From positions 1 through 33,073 of the forward strand of contig JAAZAP010000264.1 of the NCBI GenBank assembly GCA_012514255.1: DNA of 33,073 nt, given 5' to 3'. The notes under the pieces were generated by a model that had not been told where the DNA came from, did not search any database, and saw only the letters and a list, made by a program, of their open reading frames with translations. Positions 18,644 to 26,310 of this stretch are shown piece after piece (within the stretch, counting starts at the first letter, position 1; each line of letters opens with the position of its first letter). A program made the position numbers and the translations under genes. Origin of the DNA: Bacteroidales bacterium. Lineage in GTDB: Bacteria; Bacteroidota; Bacteroidia; Bacteroidales; VadinHA17.

Positions 18644-20290
18644 TTAGTTGAGAAGGAGTTTCATGTCTTCATCAACTGATGTAATACCTGTTATTCCGAA
18701 CTTTTCAACCAGCACATTCACCACGTTTGGTGAAAGGAATCCCGGAAGCGTGGGTCCAAGGTGGATATTCTTCACGCCAAGGTAGAGAAGCGCCAGGAGG
18801 ACGATTACTGCTTTCTGCTCATACCATGCAATGTTGTAAGCTATTGGCAGTTCATTGATGTCATTCTTGCCGAATATATCCTTGAGAGTCAGTGCTATTA
18901 CGGCCAGCGAGTAGGAGTCGTTGCATTGTCCGGCATCAAGCACACGCGGGATACCGTTGATGTCTCCGAGCTTGAGCTTGTTATAGCGGTACTTGGCACA
19001 ACCTGCAGTCAGTATAACTGTGTCTTTCGGAAGCTTCTGTGCAAACTCGGTGTAGTATTCGCGGCTCTTCATGCGTCCGTCACATCCGCCCATCACGAAA
19101 AACTTGCGTATGGCGCCGCTCTTAACTGCCTCAACAACCTTATCGGCAAGCTGAACAACCTGGTTGTGCGCGAAGCCACCGATAATGCTACCCTCTTCAA
19201 TGGCTACCGGGGGCTTGCACCTTTTGGCATGCTCAATGATAGCTGAGAAATCCTTTTCCTTGCCCGGCTCCCTGTCAGGAATATGAGGGCAACCCGGATA
19301 ACCTGATGAACCGGTTGTATAAATCCGGTCACGGTAGCTGTCTCGCAATGGTACTATACAGTTGGTTGTAAAGAGGACGGGTCCGTTAAAGGTCTCAAAC
19401 TCGGTGGTCTGCTTCCACCATGAATTGCCGTAGTTGCCAACGAAATGGCTGTATTTCCTGAATGCCGGATAGTAGTTGGCAGGCAGCATCTCACTGTGGG
19501 TGTATACATCAACACCTGTGCCCTCAGTCTGACGCAGCAGCTCTTCCATATCCTTCATGTCATGGCCGCTGATCAGTATGGCAGGATTATTCCTTACTCC
19601 GATGTTAACCTCGGTAATCTCCGGGTTCCCGTAAGTTGTGGTGTTTGCCTTGTCAAGCAGGGCCATTACTTCCACACCGTGCCTGCCTGTCTCGAGTACG
19701 AGAGCCACCAGCTCGTCAGCTGACAATGAATCGTCTGTTGTGGCGGCAAGAGCCTTCTGGATGAATGCATCTACGCTGTCACTGTTGTACCCGAGGTTAC
19801 CCGCATGCTCGGCATATGCTGCCATTCCCTTTACACCGTAGGTGGTCAGTTGGCGGAGTGACCTTACATCCTCGTTCTCGGTTGTGAGAACGCCTACGGT
19901 TGCTGCTTTGGCAACCAGGTCAGCCTCGTCTGCAGGCTTCCATGTAACACTCTCATGCATGTTCTCCGGCATGGCTATGCCTTTGGCCTTCATTTCACCT
20001 GTAAACTTGTCCCTAAGAGCGATTCCTTCATGGATCCTCTCAATGATCCTGGCTTTGTCAAAGTTTGCGTTTGTGATGGTTGTGAAGAGAGCTTCCTGCA
20101 CAAAGCGGTCAACCTTTGCATTGGAATAGTGGTTCTGACGTGCTGTGGTACCAAGGATGGAGATTCCCCTGGCAATCCACACCAGCATGTCCTGCATCAT
20201 GGCAACATCATCTGTCTTGCCGCATACGCCTCTCGTGATGCATCCGGTTCCTTTTGCCGTTTCCTGGCACTGGTAACAAAACATACTCAT
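18644..20290 (-). CDS. hcp: Hydroxylamine reductase / hybrid cluster protein, class I
   Basis: The predicted protein has 548 residues. The N-terminal cluster motif [19 protein letters not shown] gives Cys5, Cys8, Cys17 and Cys23, the C-x2-C-x8-C-x5-C spacing of class I enzymes from strict anaerobes. Ligands of the hybrid 4Fe-2O-2S cluster are visible in [29 protein letters not shown] and DAGQCNDSY. The enzyme reduces hydroxylamine in vitro, and its physiological role is now generally seen as nitric oxide reduction and nitrosative-stress defence. The frame is open for 29 more codons upstream, but MSMFCYQC at 20290 is the family N-terminus. It lies 43 nt after the iron-sulfur protein gene and probably shares its promoter and the Crp/Fnr regulator. 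A terminator follows. Confidence 0.97.
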   Translation of the reverse strand: MSMFCYQCQETAKGTGCITRGVCGKTDDVAMMQDMLVWIARGISILGTTARQNHYSNAKVDRFVQEALFTTITNANFDKARIIERIHEGIALRDKFTGEMKAKGIAMPENMHESVTWKPADEADLVAKAATVGVLTTENEDVRSLRQLTTYGVKGMAAYAEHAGNLGYNSDSVDAFIQKALAATTDDSLSADELVALVLETGRHGVEVMALLDKANTTTYGNPEITEVNIGVRNNPAILISGHDMKDMEELLRQTEGTGVDVYTHSEMLPANYYPAFRKYSHFVGNYGNSWWKQTTEFETFNGPVLFTTNCIVPLRDSYRDRIYTTGSSGYPGCPHIPDREPGKEKDFSAIIEHAKRCKPPVAIEEGSIIGGFAHNQVVQLADKVVEAVKSGAIRKFFVMGGCDGRMKSREYYTEFAQKLPKDTVILTAGCAKYRYNKLKLGDINGIPRVLDAGQCNDSYSLAVIALTLKDIFGKNDINELPIAYNIAWYEQKAVIVLLALLYLGVKNIHLGPTLPGFLSPNVVNVLVEKFGITGITSVDEDMKLLLN

Positions 20291-20333
20291 TTCTTTGCTT
20301 TTTTGAGGTTTGTAGTATCGTGTATCCTGTTTA

Positions 20334-21227
20334 TTATATCCAATCGTCCTGCAATATTTTCCCGTCAATACTGACAATTATTGCCTTGACAGGCACTTTC
20401 CTTGAGGCCCTGGCGAGGGCTGTACGCACCATCTGTATCAGTCCCCCGCAACAGGGCACCTCCATCATCATTACAGTGATGGTGTTGATACGGGCAGTCT
20501 CTATCATTACTGTCAGTTTATCAATGTATGATTCTGTGCCATGATCAAGCTTGGGACAGGCTATTGCCAGCGCTTTTCCTTTGAGATAGCGGCTATGGAA
20601 TGCACCCATCGAGAATGCCACACAGTCTGCTGCCAGAAGAAGGTCAGCTCCCCTGTAGGCAGGCGCATTTGGGTTTACAAGGTGCATCTGTACCGGCCAG
20701 TGGGACAGGTGCGAGGGTGCATCAGCCACAGTTGACGGGGCTGCAAAGGATGGTACCGGAGCAATTATCCTCTCAGCACTGCCCGGGCAGCTGCCTCCGT
20801 GGTTGAGATGAACGGCAGGGGAGGAGAGCACCCGCTCTGCTTTACCGTTTATAGTGGCAAGGACTTCATCCACATCAAACAGTAACTCAGCGCGGTTTAA
20901 CTCCAGCCATGTCGTACCCTCTTCAAGATAACCGTACTCATGATAATCCTTCAGGTGTTTCAGATGGGCTTTTACAGTGTTTGAACCTTTTTTTACCATC
21001 TCACTGATCACGGCAATTTCGTCATAGGGTTCTGCCTCACGCCTCTCTACAGTGATTGCCCCCTCCGGACAGTATCCTATACAGGCTCCCAGACCGTCAC
21101 ACATAAGCTCGGACACGAGCCTTACCTTGCCGTCAATGACCTGAAGCGCTCCTTCATGGCAGTTTGGCACGCAGATTCCGCAACCGTTGCACTTCTCCTC
21201 ATCTATCTTTATAATGTCTCTTTCCAT
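20334..21227 (-). CDS. Ferredoxin-like 4Fe-4S protein paired with Hcp
   Basis: The predicted protein has 297 residues. The N-terminal double-cluster region has a complete motif [12 protein letters not shown] (Cys13, 16, 19, 23) and a second motif [16 protein letters not shown] (Cys43, 49, 53) in which Leu46 stands where the second Cys is expected. The rest includes a proline/alanine-rich linker and a C-terminal domain with [15 protein letters not shown] and EVPCCGGL, which offers more cysteines for metal or redox work. This kind of protein is a common neighbour of hcp in anaerobes and is a natural electron donor candidate for it; that partnership is inference. The frame starts earlier, but I choose ATG 21227 ([13 protein letters not shown]) because the upstream residues overlap the promoter. 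The hcp gene follows after 43 nt. Confidence 0.88.
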   Translation of the reverse strand: MERDIIKIDEEKCNGCGICVPNCHEGALQVIDGKVRLVSELMCDGLGACIGYCPEGAITVERREAEPYDEIAVISEMVKKGSNTVKAHLKHLKDYHEYGYLEEGTTWLELNRAELLFDVDEVLATINGKAERVLSSPAVHLNHGGSCPGSAERIIAPVPSFAAPSTVADAPSHLSHWPVQMHLVNPNAPAYRGADLLLAADCVAFSMGAFHSRYLKGKALAIACPKLDHGTESYIDKLTVMIETARINTITVMMMEVPCCGGLIQMVRTALARASRKVPVKAIIVSIDGKILQDDWI

Positions 21228-21249
21228 CCCCGGTTCATTATTACATGAG

Positions 21250-21257
21250 CAAAGGTA
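21250..21257 (-). promoter_or_regulatory. -7 box for the iron-sulfur protein-hcp operon
   Basis: On the minus strand this reads TACCTTTG, a perfect match to the Bacteroidota TAnnTTTG element, 22 nt before the start of the iron-sulfur protein. No TTTG is found 19 nt upstream, as expected for a promoter that relies on an activator. The palindrome at 21285-21297 is centred about 44 nt upstream of the predicted transcription start. Confidence 0.6.
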
Positions 21258-21284
21258 GCTCTGTGAGACGTGCTGGTTTGTATC

Positions 21285-21297
21285 AATTGTTACAATT
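21285..21297. promoter_or_regulatory. Palindromic operator candidate for the Crp/Fnr-type regulator
   Basis: AATTGT-T-ACAATT is a perfect 6+1+6 palindrome, embedded in a wider TTG/CAA-rich stretch (21278-21302) that also contains TTGTATCAATTGTTACAA. It lies in the 101-bp region between the divergent regulator gene and the hcp operon. Its distance from the -7 box at 21250-21257 suits class II activation by a Crp/Fnr dimer. The exact site boundaries are uncertain because overlapping half-sites allow several registers. Confidence 0.55.
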
Positions 21298-21328
21298 TGC
21301 AATTATTTTCTATTTTTAAGAAAAAAAC

Positions 21329-22000
21329 ATGCGGTTTCCGGTATTGAATGACAGCACTCTTTTCAGGGGGTTAAGTGAGGTTGAGATTGAGAACCTGCTG
21401 GAGGGAACCAGCTACAGGGTGAGATTTATCCCTGCGGGTTCGGTGATAGCATTGGCAGGAGAGGAGATACATTCATTGATGATTGTGCTTTCCGGGAGTG
21501 TAAGGGGCGAGATGTCCGATCTGGCAGGCCGCATAATAAAGATAGAGGATATCGATCCGCCGCAGGCACTTGCCGCTGCAGTCCTTTTCGGTGCCGGCGC
21601 AAGGTATCCTGTGAATGTAATTTCCAACAGTGACTCCGAATTGCTGATAATCAACAAGGATGATTATCTGACACTGATGACCGGAGACAGGCGGCTTTTG
21701 TCCAATTATCTGACTTTCATCTGCAATAAGGCCCAGTTTCTTTCAGGCCGTCTCAGGTTTCATTCATTCCATTCTATCAAGGGTAAATTTGCCCATTATC
21801 TTTCTACCCTTCCGGGGGCAGTCACGGGAAGAGTCATTATTGACCGCACTCAGCAGCAGCTGTCTGAGTATTTCGGTGTAACGCGGCCTTCACTTGCCAG
21901 GGCGGTAGGGGAGATGGAGCATGATGGCCTGATAGCGGTCAACCGCCGTGAGGTCAGGCTTATTGACATGAAAGGCCTCTCCCGCCTCTATCATGTCTGA
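21329..22000 (+). CDS. Crp/Fnr family transcriptional regulator (HcpR-like)
   Basis: The predicted protein has 223 residues. The N-terminal cyclic-nucleotide-binding-like beta roll spans about residues 10-120, with GSVIALAGEEIHSLMIVLSG. A dimerisation helix follows, and the C-terminal winged helix-turn-helix includes RTQQQLSEYFGVTRPSLARA. There is no N-terminal Cys cluster like Fnr, so it is not an Fnr-type iron-sulfur oxygen sensor. Position is the main functional clue: it is divergent from the iron-sulfur protein-hcp operon, the arrangement seen for HcpR/DNR-type regulators that respond to nitric oxide, and Porphyromonas uses an HcpR to control hcp. The effector is not visible from the sequence. 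Its 3' end overlaps the convergent kinase gene by 10 bp. Confidence 0.88.
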   Translation: MRFPVLNDSTLFRGLSEVEIENLLEGTSYRVRFIPAGSVIALAGEEIHSLMIVLSGSVRGEMSDLAGRIIKIEDIDPPQALAAAVLFGAGARYPVNVISNSDSELLIINKDDYLTLMTGDRRLLSNYLTFICNKAQFLSGRLRFHSFHSIKGKFAHYLSTLPGAVTGRVIIDRTQQQLSEYFGVTRPSLARAVGEMEHDGLIAVNRREVRLIDMKGLSRLYHV

Positions 22001-24105
22001 TGTAACCTGGTCCTGCCTTTTTTTGTGTGACCGGTGGCAGGCAGCATCACGGTGAAACAACTGCCGCTGCCGGGAGTGCTCTCAACGGTTATTGTACCTT
22101 TGCTCAGTGTAACCAGCTCATGGGCAAGCCTGAGGCCGATGCCGGTACCTTTTTCAGAGTCAGTGCCCGGAGTGGATTCCAGCTCGCTTTCCGTAAACAG
22201 CCTTTTCTGCCTCTCCAGGCTGATACCTATGCCGTTATCACAGATGCTGATTGTAACCCAATCAGATATCTCCTCCTTCTGCCTGACAACAATGGTGACC
22301 CTGCCGCCATGGTTTGTGTATTTGATGGCGTTTGAAAGAAGATTCCTGATGACAATATCAATAAGGTCCCTGTCAAACCATCCCTTGGTTTTCCCTACCT
22401 GAGTGAAATTAATGGATATATCTTTCCTGTCAGCACCGTCCTTGAGTATGCTTATATTGGTGAGGATCAGGTCGGCCAGATCATGTTCCGCCGGCGCGTA
22501 ACGGATCATATCTTCCTGTCCTCTGCCCCAGACCAGCATGTTCTCAAGCAGGGTAATCAACTGCTGAGATGACTGGATGCACGCGTCTGCCATAAGCTCT
22601 GTCCTGTCACGAAACTCTTCCTCCTTAAGCATATAAAGAGTATAAAGTATGTTGACTACCGGGCTGCGGAGATCATGAGATATTACTGAGAAGACCTTAT
22701 TTTTAAGACTGATGGTTTCAGAGAGCTTTTTATTCTGGCGGGCAATATGTTCGTTCCTGCTCCGCAACTCGTCACTTCTCTCCTGCAGCTCTGCGGTACG
22801 CCTTTTTACCCTGTTCTCAAGATCACGATTGAGCTCTTCCAACTGTGCCGCCAGTCTCTCTCTCTCCTGTCCGCGTCTTACCCAGCCCCGTATCAGTAGC
22901 GTTGCCTGAATAAAAACAAAGGCCAGCATGGTGAAGGAAAGAATGTAAAGCCTTTGGTTTTCTCCCAGAGCGTTGGAGAGAAGGATATCTGAGACCAGGC
23001 CTATGGCAATGGCCATGAAAGCTATAAGGTAAAGCACGTCAATACGGTTGCCGCCTGCAACACCCCTGATGCTCATAATGATGGCATACAGCAGTATCAG
23101 CAGGGCTGATGCCTGTATAATCCATACCGAATAGGAGAAATGATATATTGGAAGCAGTATGACGGCTGCGATACCTATGAGGAAGAGAACGTTAATTAAC
23201 AGTGCGAATTTCCTGAACCACCTGGTTGGATAGATAAGGTATGCCAGCCATGCACCGGAAGTGATCATGAATAACAGGATCAGGTATTCTCCCCTGATGA
23301 TGAGGTGCCAGTGCCTGATATCAACAATAGTGATGAGGTAGGGGGCTGAGAGGAAGGGGCGCAGTGCCAGGCAGAGCACCAGAAGTGAGAACATCAGTAG
23401 TTTACTGTCTCTGCGGTCAAGAAGATAGAAGATAAGGAAGAAGAGGAAGGAGGCAAAGAGCATGCCGGAGACCGCTATTGAGAGGAACCACTGGTTAGTG
23501 AAGTTGGTCTGGATGGATTTAAATGATCCTGTCTTCATCGGCATCCAGAATCCGCCGCGACGATGCTCGTAATTTGAGACCCTTATCAGTATCTCCAGTG
23601 TGTCGCTCTTTGGTACATAGCTGAAGAAGAGGGGTTCATACGAGGCAACAGACTCTGCCCTGCTCCTGGCGGGTGTTCCGTTCCTCGCCATGATGACTCC
23701 GTTGACGCTTATCTCGTAGGAGGTGTCAAAAACCGGCATGTCAAACCCCATACGGTCACGGTAGCCTGAAGGCAGAAGTATCAGGGTCCTGTATGTGCCG
23801 TACCCGAATCGTGGCAGGCGTGCTCCGTCAACGGTGTATTCGCTCCAGTATCCGGGGACCCTGCCGTAACAGTCCGGCACAAGGGTGTCAGTGATCTCCC
23901 CCGGGGAGCCATAGATGAATGTGCCGAACCAGAATTCCCATTCCCCGTTCATCCTTACGGAGAAGTCATCTCCCTGTTCCAGGTGTCTGAGGTCAAGCAC
24001 GCCCTTTTCAACCCTGGAGGGGACGTCTTCATTACTGCATGATATCAGCAAAAGAAAGACAACGGAGAGGAAGAATCTCCACGGCACACCCACCCCGGCA
24101 AACAT
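21991..24105 (-). CDS. 7TMR-DISM sensor histidine kinase with N-terminal lipobox
   Basis: The predicted protein has 704 residues. The N-terminus is a signal-like hydrophobic segment ending LLISC (Cys23), a plausible lipoprotein signal. Residues about 25-200 form an extracytoplasmic beta-rich ligand domain of the 7TMR-DISM type. About 205-400 contain seven transmembrane helices. A coiled coil (about 405-465, rich in Glu, Arg and Leu) leads to HisKA with phospho-acceptor His477 in SVISHDLRSP, then HATPase_c with N box NLLSNAIKYTN, G1 DNGIGI and G2 GTGIGLRLAHELV. There is no receiver domain and no response regulator in the window, so its partner is unknown. It begins 3 nt after the M3 peptidase stop, so the two are co-transcribed. 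The tail overlaps the regulator gene by 10 bp. Confidence 0.92.
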   Translation of the reverse strand: MFAGVGVPWRFFLSVVFLLLISCSNEDVPSRVEKGVLDLRHLEQGDDFSVRMNGEWEFWFGTFIYGSPGEITDTLVPDCYGRVPGYWSEYTVDGARLPRFGYGTYRTLILLPSGYRDRMGFDMPVFDTSYEISVNGVIMARNGTPARSRAESVASYEPLFFSYVPKSDTLEILIRVSNYEHRRGGFWMPMKTGSFKSIQTNFTNQWFLSIAVSGMLFASFLFFLIFYLLDRRDSKLLMFSLLVLCLALRPFLSAPYLITIVDIRHWHLIIRGEYLILLFMITSGAWLAYLIYPTRWFRKFALLINVLFLIGIAAVILLPIYHFSYSVWIIQASALLILLYAIIMSIRGVAGGNRIDVLYLIAFMAIAIGLVSDILLSNALGENQRLYILSFTMLAFVFIQATLLIRGWVRRGQERERLAAQLEELNRDLENRVKRRTAELQERSDELRSRNEHIARQNKKLSETISLKNKVFSVISHDLRSPVVNILYTLYMLKEEEFRDRTELMADACIQSSQQLITLLENMLVWGRGQEDMIRYAPAEHDLADLILTNISILKDGADRKDISINFTQVGKTKGWFDRDLIDIVIRNLLSNAIKYTNHGGRVTIVVRQKEEISDWVTISICDNGIGISLERQKRLFTESELESTPGTDSEKGTGIGLRLAHELVTLSKGTITVESTPGSGSCFTVMLPATGHTKKGRTRLHQT

Positions 24106-24108
24106 ATT

Positions 24109-26202
24109 TTACTGGTTTATGAAACCCCGGTTTTCAAGCAGTGCCTCAATTCCCGGTTCGCGGCCCCTGAAGGCTATCCACATCTCCAGTTCATCCTTTG
24201 ACCCCTTGCGTGACAGTATCTCCTTTTCAAAACGGGCGGCAACCTCACGGTTGAAGATGTCACCACTCTCCTTGAAAGCTTTGAATGCGTCAGCGTCAAG
24301 CTGCTCACACCATATGTAGCTGTAGTATCCTGCCGAATAGCCGCCGATGATATGGTTGAAATAGGTTGACCTGTAGCGGGGAATGATCTCCTTTATGAGG
24401 CCATACTTGTCCATGGCATTCTTTTCAAACTCCCCTATGTTAAGTTCAACAGGCTCGGTCAGTGAGTGATATTCCATATCAAGTGATGAGGCTGCAAGGT
24501 ACTCCACGGTGGTGAATCCCTGGTTGAACTTGCCTGCTTTTTCGATCTTTTCTATCAGCGCATCGGGAATGATTTCGCCGGTCTGATAATGTTTCGCGTA
24601 TACTTTCAACACCTCGGGCTCAAAGACCCAGTGCTCCATTATCTGCGACGGAAGCTCCACGAAGTCGCGAGAAACGCCGCTGGTATACTCGGTGTTTGAC
24701 AGCAGGTTGTGAAGTGCATGTCCAAACTCATGGAAGAGTGTGCTGGCTTCGTCAGGGGTGAGCAGTGAAGGTGTGTCGCCTGATGGCGGGGTGAAGTTGG
24801 TAACCATACTCACCAGGGGAGTTACGAATTTGCCATTCTCATCAAGCTTCTGCGGCCTGATACCGCTGCACCATGCACCACCCCTCTTGGAAGCCCTCGG
24901 ATGGTAGTCAATCATAAGGATGCCTACATGCTTTTTGTTGCGCTTGACTTCAAAGGTCTTTACATCAGGATGATACAGGGGGATATCATTCCTCTCGCTG
25001 AACTCCAGCCCGTAGAGTCTGTTGGCCACATAGAACATGCCCTCGGTGACGTTTTTGGCTGAGAAATAGGGTTTCGTCTCCTCGTCGCTCAGGTCATACT
25101 TCTCCTTGCGTATTTTCTCCGTGTAATAGAACCAGTCCCACGGCTCGAGGTTGAAATTGCCGCCTTCCCTGTTAATCAGCTCCTGCTGTGCAGAAGCCTC
25201 GGTCTTTGCCACAGGAAGGGCTGCCTCCCAGATCTGTGCAAGGAAATTAAGCACAGTCTCAGGTTCCTTTGCCATATTACGCTCAAGTACATAGTCGGCA
25301 TGACTTTCGTAACCCAGTAGATTTGCCTTTTCAACGCGAAGCCGGATAATGTCAGCCAGGATCTGGTTGTTGTCATTGGCATTGCCATTGTTGCCACGCA
25401 TCATGTAGCCTCTGAACATCTTCTCTCTCAAAGCCCTGTTGTCAGCGTAGGTCATGAAGGGGATATAGCTGGGGTTATGCAGGGTGAAGAGCCATTTTCC
25501 TTCCAGCCCCTTTGCATTTGCGGCTTCGGCAGCCTGCTCCCTGAGACCTTCGGGAAGGCCTGAGAGATCTGCCTCATTGTCAATTATCAGTGTGAAACCG
25601 TTAGTCTCGGCCAGCAGGTTCTCCCCGAATTTCACCGAGAGGAGAGACATCTCACTGTTCAGCTTGCGGAGCTTCTCCTTGTCTTCGGGTGCGAGTCCGA
25701 TACCGCTCCTGATGAATCCCAGGTATTCATCCTCCAGAAGTTTGCTCTCTTCCGGCGTCAGGTCAAAACTGTCACGGTTTTCATAAACTGATTTTACCCT
25801 TTCAAACAGTTTCTCATTGAGTGCTATGTCATCCCTGTGCTTTGAGAAAAGGGGAGACATCTCCCTTTGCAGGGCCTGTATTGAGTCATTTGTATTGGCT
25901 CCGCTAAGAGGACCCATGGCACGCTGGACCTTCGTCAGCAGCTTACCCGTGAACTCCATAGCCCTGATTGTGTTGTCAAAGGTCGGTTCTTCCGGATTGT
26001 TTATGATGGCATTGACCTCAGCCATCTGTTCCTCCATGCCTTTCAGGTATGCAGGCTTGAAATGTTCGAACTTTATCTGATCAAACGGGGGCACCTCAAA
26101 CGGTGTGTCCCAGTCACAGTAAAACGGATTTTCGCAAATCTCCTGTTTGCAGGAAACAGCTCCGAGTGATACGATCAACAGCATGACAAGAAATTTCTTC
26201 AT
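24109..26202 (-). CDS. M3 family zinc oligopeptidase (peptidyl-dipeptidase Dcp-like), lipoprotein
   Basis: The predicted protein has 697 residues. The N-terminal MKKFLVMLLIVSLGAVSC is a lipoprotein signal with Cys18, so the enzyme is anchored in the envelope, unlike cytoplasmic Dcp. The zinc site is HEFGHALH (His491, Glu492, His495), with the third ligand Glu516 in FVELPSQ 25 residues after the first His. The C-terminal half also has the M3 pattern YFNHIIGGYSAGYYSYIW. Dcp-type enzymes remove C-terminal dipeptides from short peptides. It probably cooperates with other secreted peptidases, such as the S46 enzyme, in peptide use. A weak promoter candidate (TACCTTTT on the minus strand, 26267-26274) lies 65 nt upstream. 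The downstream kinase gene is 3 nt away. Confidence 0.94.
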   Translation of the reverse strand: MKKFLVMLLIVSLGAVSCKQEICENPFYCDWDTPFEVPPFDQIKFEHFKPAYLKGMEEQMAEVNAIINNPEEPTFDNTIRAMEFTGKLLTKVQRAMGPLSGANTNDSIQALQREMSPLFSKHRDDIALNEKLFERVKSVYENRDSFDLTPEESKLLEDEYLGFIRSGIGLAPEDKEKLRKLNSEMSLLSVKFGENLLAETNGFTLIIDNEADLSGLPEGLREQAAEAANAKGLEGKWLFTLHNPSYIPFMTYADNRALREKMFRGYMMRGNNGNANDNNQILADIIRLRVEKANLLGYESHADYVLERNMAKEPETVLNFLAQIWEAALPVAKTEASAQQELINREGGNFNLEPWDWFYYTEKIRKEKYDLSDEETKPYFSAKNVTEGMFYVANRLYGLEFSERNDIPLYHPDVKTFEVKRNKKHVGILMIDYHPRASKRGGAWCSGIRPQKLDENGKFVTPLVSMVTNFTPPSGDTPSLLTPDEASTLFHEFGHALHNLLSNTEYTSGVSRDFVELPSQIMEHWVFEPEVLKVYAKHYQTGEIIPDALIEKIEKAGKFNQGFTTVEYLAASSLDMEYHSLTEPVELNIGEFEKNAMDKYGLIKEIIPRYRSTYFNHIIGGYSAGYYSYIWCEQLDADAFKAFKESGDIFNREVAARFEKEILSRKGSKDELEMWIAFRGREPGIEALLENRGFINQ

Positions 26203-26310
26203 AACGGTTTATTGTTTGGATTTGGCTGGCTAAAATATGGATTAAAACCCTAAAATACAACCATTCAAAAGGTAATCAGGTTGTTTTACAGGATGAACAG
26301 GTGTGAGCTC

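Noticed and set aside
21965..22023. Possible plus-strand terminator after the Crp/Fnr gene (GACATGA/TCATGTC stem, later T-run)
   Set aside because: The stem has a 19-nt loop and ends about 19 nt before the T-run, so the parts do not form an intrinsic terminator.
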